Positions 55,766 through 64,000 of a stretch of 64,000 nucleotides of DNA are shown here, piece by piece (within the stretch, counting starts at the first letter, position 1; every line of letters starts with the position of its first letter). The notes under the pieces were generated by a model. It was not told the origin of the DNA, did no database searches, and was given only the letters and a program-made list of their open reading frames with translations. The translations under genes and the position numbers were made by a program. The DNA comes from Cavenderia fasciculata. Taxonomy: Eukaryota > Evosea > Eumycetozoa > Acytosteliales > Cavenderiaceae. The stretch covers positions 1,054,001-1,118,000 of the forward strand of contig NW_004457737.1 of assembly GCF_000203815.1 (NCBI RefSeq), given 5' to 3'.

Positions 55766-58700
55766 ATGGAATTCTATAATGAAGATGGATCAAGATTTGA
55801 AGAGGTTGAGGATATGATTACTCTGTCAAATTTGACAGAGGAATCGTTGTTGACCAATCTTCAGATTCGTTATGCCAAGCGATTCATTTATACCTATACA
55901 GGCTCTATCTTGGTGGCTGTCAATCCATACGAGGTGTTGCCAATCTACACACCCGACATTGTCAAGTCGTACTTTGGCAAGCAACGTGGTTCGCTGCCAC
56001 CCCATATATTTGCAATCGCCGACGCTGCCTACACCAACATGATGGAAGAGCGTCGGAATCAATCTATTATCATCTCTGGTGAGTCTGGTGCCGGCAAGAC
56101 AGAATCGACCAAGCTCATCATCCAATACCTTGCCGCTCGTACCAACAAGCACAGTCAAGTCGAACAAATGATTGTCGAATCTTCACCAATCCTCGAAGCA
56201 TTTGGTAATGCAAAGACTGTTAGAAATAATAATTCTTCTCGTTTTGTATGTTATACATATATACATATATATAACCAACACAACGCAACACTAAAGCTTA
56301 AACTAACATTACTATACTATACTATACTATATATTTAGGGTAAATTCATTGAGATTCAATTTAATACACAAGGTCATATTTGTGGTGCAAGAATCATTAA
56401 TTGTATGTTGTGTGATTGATAAATGAATGTCATTTCATTTCAATGTTGTATACTTACAATCCATCTCCTTATCCTTTTCTTTTTAATTTAATTAGATTTG
56501 TTAGAAAAATCAAGAATTAGTAGTCAAGCCAAATCAGAGAGAAACTATCATATATTCTATCAATTGATAGCAGGTGCATCACAAGAACTCAAGACTAAAT
56601 TGAAACTTGGAGAGGCAGAAGACTACCATTACCTCAATCAGAGTGGATGTATTAATATCGATAGAATCAACGATGCCGAAGACTTTGAACATGTTCGTTA
56701 TGCCATGTCTGTACTCGGTATGCCAGAAGACAGACAAAACACTATCTTTACCATCTTGGGTGCTATCTTGCATTTGGGTAATGTCACTTTTGAAAAGTGT
56801 GAAAAGACTCAAGGTGCTGAAGGCTCCAAAGTGTTGAGCAGAGACACACTCAAGATTGTAGCCGATCTTTTGTCATTGGATCCAGGGCGTCTAGAAACAT
56901 GTCTCACCATGAGACACGTCTTTATTCGTGGTCAAAACTTTGAGATTCCACTCAAGGTTGGTGAGGCTGAAGATGCCCGTGACACCTTTTCCAAATCACT
57001 CTATGGAAATGTCTTTAACTGGTTGGTTACCTTTATCAATAGTCGTATTCACAAACCACAACCAAATACCACCTTTATCGGTGTATTGGATATCTTTGGT
57101 TTTGAAAACTTTAAAAAGAATAGTTTTGAACAATTTTGGTAATATAAATACACATCAATAACTATATCTATATACTTAAGATACTAATATATCCATTCTA
57201 CCTTTTGATTTCTCTTTAGTATAAACTTTGCAAATGAAAAATTACAACAACATTTTAATCAACATATTTTCAAACTTGAACAAGAGGAATATGAAAAGGA
57301 AAAGATTAATTGGTCAAAGATCAAGTACAATGATAACCAAGAGTGTTTGGATTTGATTGAGAAGCGTCCACTTGGTATCTTGTCGCTGTTGGACGAGGAG
57401 TGTCGTTTTCCACAGGCAACCGACTCGACCCTTTTGGAAAAGTTGCACAGCAACCACGAGAAACACCACTTTTACGAGAAGCCAAAGCTCTCCAAGACAT
57501 CGTTTGGCATCAAGCATTATGCCGGCGAGGTGTCGTATGACGTAGCTAGCTTTTTGGACAAGAACAAGGACACCATCTCGGACGACATGTTGTCGTTTAT
57601 GCAACAATGCAAGAATAAGTTTTTGGTCGAGTTGTTTACGCCTCCCAAGGACAGCGCTGCTGACGATGAAGACGGCAAGGGCACAATGAAGAAGCAGGTG
57701 CGTACCACGGCCGGCTCGCAGTTCAAGACACAGTTGGGACAGTTGGTGGCCACCTTGTCGGCAACAGCACCCCATTATGTGCGTTGTATCAAGCCCAACT
57801 CGACCAAGGAGCCGTCTACATTTGACCCAGAGCTCATCCAGGCACAGTTGCGTTATGCAGGTATGATGGAGACGATTCGTATTCGTAAGACTGGTTATCC
57901 TATTCGTTTGTCGGTCAAGGAGTTCCGCGACCGTTATTTGCTGCTCGAGTGGCGTGCTCGTGACCCTGCAGGCGACATCAAAAAGACAGCCAACAATCTT
58001 ATCAACCTCGTCAACATGTCGTACGCCAACATTGACGCGAGCGAGTGGCAGATGGGTACCACCAAGGTGTTTATCCGTGACCCGCAGTACAGAGTGCTCG
58101 AAGAGTTGCGCAAGGAGAAGCTCATCAAAAAGGTTGTGCTCATCCAGTCGGCGTGGCGTATGTTCCGTCTCAAGAAGAAGTACCAGGCCCTTCGCAAGGC
58201 CGCCGTACTCCTCCAGACCGCCGTGCGCTCGACCGTCGCCCGCAAGGAGCTCGGCCAGACCAAGGCTGCCGCCACCCGTATCCAAGCGTCGTGGAAGATG
58301 TACAAGACCCGTCGCGACTATCTCTGCACCAAAGAGTCGGTTGCACTCATTCAAACAGAGATCAGAGGGTTCTTGGCACGTAAGCGTACCGCCGAGTTGG
58401 TTGAGGTTAAACGCGACCGTTTGCGTCGTCTCGCCGAGATCCAGGCCGAGAAGGACTCTGCATCGCGTTCTCAAAAAGAAAAGGAGGAACGCGACCGTCA
58501 GGCCAAGGAGGATGCCGCACGTGTTGCCCAGGAGAAAAAGGTGGCCGACGAAGAGCGTCGCAAGCGCGACGACGAGGAACGTGCCAAACGTGCCGACGAA
58601 GAGGCCAAGCGCGCACAAGAAAAGACCGAGCAGCTCAAGGAACTCAAGCAATTCGACGAGCTCAGCTCACTCGAGAACATGTTGCGTCAACAACAACAAA

Positions 58701-61700
58701 ACAATATCAACGAGCTCGACAGTCTCGTCTTTTCAATTGAAGCATTCACATTTGAAGGTGGTGTCGATGAAAGCGCACCCTACACTTACAACTCCAAGAT
58801 GTACGAGATGGGTGATGATGCACTCGACAAGATCTCGTTAACTGACTTGTTGCAAGGTCTCAAGCAGACTGTCAAGTCGGTCACCAAGCTCGACGTCGAT
58901 GACAGCAAGTTTGACCTGCCTCCAGGCATTGAGAATGTGCTCAAGAGACTACCTCAACCTACCCCCATCAAAAACACCCCTTCATCGGGCAACTTGATGG
59001 TCAATGTCGGCTCGCTCCCACCTCCACCACCACCCGTCTTTATGGACGACGACGATGAGTCGGGATCATCATTCATGCCACCTCCACCACCCCTCCTCGA
59101 CGGCATGCAATTCAGCGATGCTGGTGACTATATTCCACCACCTCCTCCACCCATGTTTGATCCAGTCCTCGGAGCACCACCCCCTCCACCCATGTTTGAT
59201 CCAATCCTCGGTGCACCACCCCCACCACCTCCCACCTCGGCCACCGCCGCTGCAGGAGGATCTGCCAAACAAGCCGGATCAGCTTCCCAACCACAGTCAT
59301 CTTCACAACCACAAAAGCCAGTCAACCCAGCTGCTGCCAATCTCAAGCCAATCATCTTGGACGAGGAAATCTCACTCTTTTCCTTTTACGACTATGCTCG
59401 TAAGAACTTTGCATCGAGCGACAAGGCCAAGAACAAGGACGACTTGTATGCCTACCAAAAGTCGTACATTAAACACGCCTTGTTGACATCGACCACCGAC
59501 TCGGAGGTTGCCAAGGCTGCTGTGGATGCATTCTCGCGTATCCATTCCTACTTGTCTGCACCATCTGGTAAAAAGGAGGATACCTTGTTTACAAGCATCA
59601 AATACCTCTTGTCCAAGGGTTTGGCCATGGAAGGTTTGCGCGACGAATTGTATTGTCAGTTGGTCAAGCAGTCGATCAGTCCACCAACTTTGGAAATCAA
59701 GACACGTGCTTGGGAATTGCTCCACTTTGCCAGTGCCACCTTTTTGCCATCTAAAAAGCTCATCAAGTATGTCGCATCGTACATGCGTACCACTGCCAAC
59801 ACCGAGGCAGCCAAGTCGATCAAAGATATGGCCATTGCCACCTACACAACCATGCAACGTAACATCAAGAATGGTGGACGTAAGTTGACACCCTCTACAC
59901 AGGAACTCGAAGCACTCAAGGACAACAGACCACTCTTTGTACGTGTATCCATGTGTGACGGTTCACTCAAGGGTCTTACCATTGACTCTGCCACAACCTG
60001 TACTGAAGCTGTCGATGATCTATGCCATCGTGCACGTATCCGTCCTGCCAAGGCATCTGGATTTGCCTTGCTCGAATCATTCAACGGTATTGAACGTGAC
60101 CTTGCTGGTGAGGACAAGATTGCTGATGTACTCTCAAGACTTGAATCATTGCAATCGTCCAAATTACAGATCAACTTTAAGTTGTTACTCAAGAAACGTT
60201 TGTTTGCCGAGTTTGCAGCACCAGAGGATATTCCACAGACCGAAGTCGAACTTGTCTTCCACCAGACATACGCCGACTTTTTGCTTGGCGGGTTTGTCTC
60301 TGACAATGAGTTTTTGTTGCATATTGGAGCACTCAAATTGCAAGCAGACTCTGGTGACTACACCGAGGACGTTAAGAACTGGTTGCCTGGAAATGGTCGT
60401 GGCAAGTACTTTAGTGCTGCCACTGAAAAGAACAAGTTTGAAGAATTTATCAGCAAGTACCGTGCCCTCAAGGGTACCACCCAAGAGGACGCCAAGACAC
60501 AGCTCTATGAGCAAGTGCTCGGCCATCCACTCGCCAACCAAACACTCTTTGAGTGCGAACATAATGTCGACGGCATCAACTACCCCAAAAAGTTTATACT
60601 CACCATCAGTATCCAGGGTGTCGCCATCTACGACCCTGCCAACACCAAGGCATCACTCAACGCGTTCAAGTTTAGCCAAGTCGCCACCAACGCACTCAAG
60701 CTTGCTGCCAACAACAAGTCGATCACCATTCCACTACCCGATATGGCCAACAAGCCCTTCGAAGTGCAGCACGCCGACGCACCACGTATCCTCGCTCTCT
60801 ACAAGGAGTATTCGAATACTCTGCGCAACAATGCCAAGTATGCCAGAGCTCTCCGTGACTACTTTGTTAACGATGAGACGCTCCTGCCATTCCGTCGCGG
60901 TGACATTATCACCATCGTCCTCAAGGACCAAGAGAACAAGTGGTACATTGGTCAGCTCAATGGCAAGGAGGGTTCCTTCCCAGTAGACCATGTCGAGATC
61001 CTGTTGGTCGACAATGTCTCCAACATTCCAGCTGCTCCTGCTCCCGCTGTCTACTCGCCTGCCGGTGCATCGTCGCCTGCTCTCTCTGGCAGTGGCAATC
61101 TCCCACCCCCACCACCCCAAATGTTCTTGGGCAAGGCTAGAAGCTCGGCTGAGATGCCACCCCCACCTCCACCCTCTTCCGCTAGTGGTCTCTCTGGCAG
61201 CGGCGGTGTTCTCCCACCCCCACCATCCTTTGACATGCCACCCCCTCCACCACAGATGCTCATGGGTAAGGCCAGAAGCTCGGTTGAGATGCCACCCCCA
61301 CCTCCACCCTCTTCTGCTGGTGGTCTCTCTGGCAGTGGAGGTTTGCCACCCCCACCAGTTGCACCTGTCCTATCAGGCCCACCACCTCCAATGTTGTCGA
61401 CTCCCCCACCACCAATGCACTCGTCACCATCATTGTCGAGCGGCGAAAACACCCCTCCTCCACCACCCCCAGTTGTGCATGCACCTGTTCCATCTGGACC
61501 ACCACCAGCCATGTTGTCGACTCCAAACGGTGTTTCACCAAAGCCATCGCGTCTCTCCATGACTCTTGCATCGGTTTCCTCCCCACCACCACCTCCACCA
61601 ACCGTGCAAGCTGGTCCCGCTCCACCAATGTTGGCTACTCCCACCATGTCCTCCCCAACCCCATCCAGATTATCAACTCCTCCACCAACTGGTGTATCAA

Positions 61701-63322
61701 CCCCACCACCACCACCTCCACAACCATCCTCGTCCTCTGAAGAAGACAAGAGAGTATCACGTATTCAAACAATGGCTCCGCTCGAGACTGCATCTCCTTT
61801 GGAACCAAGCATGATGACATGGGCCAACAACAAGTTCCGTTCATTCAAGCGTTTGGCCATGGCTCCAGCCACTGCCACCTTGAAAAAGAAGCCTGTCGAT
61901 CCAAACTTTTACGTTTGTTTCACCAAGGATCCCATCAAGGAGTCACTTCTCGACTTGGAAACATCCAAGTTGTCCAAGCGTGCCGTCCTCAACTTTACAT
62001 CGGTCATGACCTTTATGGGCGACTATCCCCTCCCCAAGGGATCAAACTTGGCATTGGTCGCACAAGAAATCGTTCTTCTCGGCATCCAATCACCAGAGCT
62101 CCGTGATGAAGTATTCTGTCAGATCTACCGTCAAACCAACCGTAATCCACGTCAAGAGAGTGTTCGTCGTGCCTTCGAGTTGATCAGTTTCCTTGCCACC
62201 TCGTTTACTCCATCCGAGTCGTTGATGGCACCATTTGTCGAGCAATTGATGGCCCGTCATATTGCCGTGCAAGCTGCCAACCCATCCCTCTCGACCTTGA
62301 TCAACAAGTGCATTGAGAGACTCGAATCACACCCACTTTCATCGGCTCAACAGAGAAAGTACGGTCCATCGACTGCTGAAATCAACTCGCTCCGCTCAGA
62401 GGATGCCGAGTCGACCGTCAATGTCCGTGCTGTCAACCAGACAACCGTCGCCTGTATCATCGACTCTTACACCAATGTAAAGGATGTTGCCACATCGGCA
62501 CTCCACCAACTCGGTGTGTCTGATGCTGCTGCCCGTAACTTTGGTCTCTACCAAGTCAACGAAGCTGCCGGTATCTGTCGTCCACTTGGAGACGGTGAGA
62601 TTATCTATGATATCATGTCGCAATGGGAACAATGGGCCATGTCTGGTGAGAACAAACATATTGTATTGGACAACTTTTACTTGCAGATTCGTCGCAAGTA
62701 CTTTGTCGACGACATTACCCGTATCGTCGACCAAGAACACTTGTGGACCAACGATGAGACTTCGTTTGACCTCACCTATACCCAACTCCGTGAAGAGTGG
62801 ATCAGAGGTGTCTACACACTCTCTGACAAGGATGCATCTGCCGCATCGGCCATCCTCGTCCAACTCGCTCATCCCAATCAATCGCGTCTCCAACTAGGCA
62901 CCAAGGAAGCCCTCCGTCCATTCATGCCAGAGTCTATCATGTCCTCTCAAAACACCAAGTACTGGGCCTCTGAAATCGAGTCACTCTTGTTTGAGATGGT
63001 ATCCCATACACCCGAATACCTCAAACTCCTCTTTATCCAAACATTGGGCAAGTGTCCATTGTTTGGTTGCACTCTCTTTGTTGTCCAACCCAAGGAAGGT
63101 ACCAAGGCTATCCTCGGTGTCTCCAAGAAGGGTGTCTACTTGTTTGACATTCAATCCAAGGAAACCAAGAATTACTGGACATTCCAATCAATCTCTAACT
63201 GGTCGTTTACCGACAGCACCTTTATCATCATGACTGGTAATCTCATGAAACCAGTTAAAAATACCTTTGTCACTACCGATTATTCTGCTATTTCTTCATG
63301 TTACCAATTCTATAATAATTAA
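55766..63322 (+). CDS. myoI: Myosin VII heavy chain (MyTH4-FERM myosin)
   Basis: Four exons (55766-56245, 56339-56402, 56496-57138, 57220-63322) encode 2429 residues. The motor (1-700) has P-loop GESGAGKT, switch I NNNSSRF and switch [10 protein letters not shown]. Four IQ motifs follow at about 697-790 ([17 protein letters not shown] to [16 protein letters not shown]), then a charged helix (790-890), a Pro-rich region (960-1100), MyTH4 (1113-1270), FERM (1296-1593), SH3 (1603-1660; [19 protein letters not shown]), a second Pro-rich region (1666-1903), MyTH4 (1956-2106) and FERM (2123-2429). This order is that of the D. discoideum myoI product, a myosin VII needed for filopodia and substrate adhesion. 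Length is close to that protein. The large last exon uses C- and G-ending codons heavily. Light-chain binding and cargo sites were not examined further. Confidence 0.93.
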
Positions 63323-63860
63323 TCAACAACAAATATACACATATCACATTAAGATGGATGATATTTTACATACATAATTAACAACAAACACACCAAACAA
63401 TCAAACAAACAAACAAATTAACAAACTTATATAAATTTATAACAATATTAAATGTATAGATAAAAATTAAATTAAATAAAATATATTATTTATTATTTAA
63501 AAAGAATTCCCTAAATTTTAATTTTCGAAATTCGATAATAATCGGTGGATTCTTTAAACAAAGTGAAGGCATTGATCCTAATATTTACGACTCTGACTGT
63601 CAGGACAAAGCATAAATGTTGTTGGTCTGAATATAATTAATTACATGACTCTTGGCCGTGTAGAGCTATTTACAAGTTCACAAAAAAGGTTTTATAAGAA
63701 TAATAATAATAATAATAATACTAAAACAACTAAATCTAGTTACTGTAATATAATGAAATAAATAAATAATAATAATAATAGTACATAATAAATGTTCAAT
63801 ATTCATCTTTCTTTTAATTATTGGAATTAATTAATAATAATTTATTTATAATAATAATTT
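63323..63860. other. Convergent 3' intergenic region
   Basis: Between the myosin and the minus-strand gene at the window edge. AT-rich with AAT/AATA runs (63701-63720, 63767-63780). The part 63520-63680 is less AT-rich and contains the small palindrome CTGACTGTCAG near 63593. No gene recognised. Confidence 0.45.
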
Positions 63861-64000
63861 TTATTTTGGAAGTGGGTTCAACTTGCTTGCCATTTTTTTG
63901 TTATACATATTTGTTTTCATCAACTTTTGTCTATACATTACAGCACCGACTGCAATAGCAACGAGGCCTAGACCCCCGACGACACATCCAACGATGATCT
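63861..64000 (-). CDS. C-terminus of a single-pass membrane protein, partial
   Basis: The frame is open from the window edge to TAA at 63861 and codes for 46 residues: a Gly/Val/Ala-rich membrane span (IIVGCVVGGLGLVAIAVGAV) followed by a basic tail (RQKLMKTNMYNKKM) ending LNPLPK. This is the usual end of a dictyostelid type I surface protein with a short cytoplasmic tail. The extracellular part lies beyond the window, so the family cannot be named. Confidence 0.65.
   Translation of the reverse strand, partial: IIVGCVVGGLGLVAIAVGAVMYRQKLMKTNMYNKKMASKLNPLPK

Noticed and set aside
57314-58651. 445-codon open frame on the minus strand opposite myosin
   Set aside because: Leu/Val/Gly-rich antisense shadow caused by G+C-rich third positions in the myosin gene; no motifs.
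61051-61749. Gly-rich minus-strand open frame
   Set aside because: Antisense of the myosin Pro-rich region (CCACCACC read as GGTGGTGG).
1-64000. CRISPR arrays, bacterial-type operons, insertion sequences
   Set aside because: No regularly spaced repeats, no transposase frames, and the gene structure is plainly eukaryotic.

Overview
The window is nuclear DNA from a dictyostelid social amoeba. The evidence is short AT-rich GT..AG introns (mostly 60-110 bp, donors GTATGT or GTAAGT), very AT-rich intergenic DNA with triplet microsatellites, Asn/Gln runs inside proteins, and families typical of the group: CYP508-type P450s, PSI-type PA14/CTDC-repeat secreted proteins, C-lectin/IPT-TIG/EGF surface proteins, FNIP/LRR-like F-box proteins and an interaptin-like protein. 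Coding DNA is less AT-biased than I would expect for D. discoideum, so a species outside that immediate group is likelier; this is inference.

Layout. 314-5295(+): NCoR/SMRT-like double-SANT corepressor. 5361-7700(-): ankyrin-repeat protein. 8894-10613(+) and 10802-12580(-): convergent CYP508 pair, with a third copy at 21713-23404(-). 13388-16261(-): decayed C-lectin/TIG/EGF surface protein gene with about five frameshifts. 17734-20468(-): PSI-like protein. 25068-26773(-): BCS1-like AAA ATPase. 27585-29474(+): OXLD1-domain/FNR fusion. 30123-34308(+): interaptin-like tail-anchored CH-domain protein. 34439-34618(-): 59-residue small protein. 35455-36016(+): small coiled-coil protein resembling the N-terminal part of FLASH/CASP8AP2. 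36092-39726(-): one spliced gene joining two glycosyltransferase modules to a sulfotransferase. 40545-41226(+): universal stress protein. 41514-42367(-) and 43224-44791(+): divergent pair of proteins built from the same roughly 10-residue repeat, one carrying a scramblase/LOR-like domain. 45029-51307(+): three tandem FNIP/LRR-like genes. 51393-54187(-): CWF19L2-like splicing factor. 55766-63322(+): myosin VII. 63861-64000(-): C-terminus of a membrane protein cut by the window edge.

There is no operon-like organisation; genes are housekeeping, cytoskeletal, metabolic and cell-surface genes in mixed orientation. The least ordinary items are the GT4-GT2-sulfotransferase fusion, the FLASH-like miniprotein, the divergent beta-repeat/scramblase pair, the OXLD1-FNR fusion, and the decayed TIG gene lying in an otherwise intact gene-dense window. 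Exon boundaries were placed by hand from GT/AG sites, reading frame and paralogue comparison. No RNA genes or CRISPR arrays were recognised.
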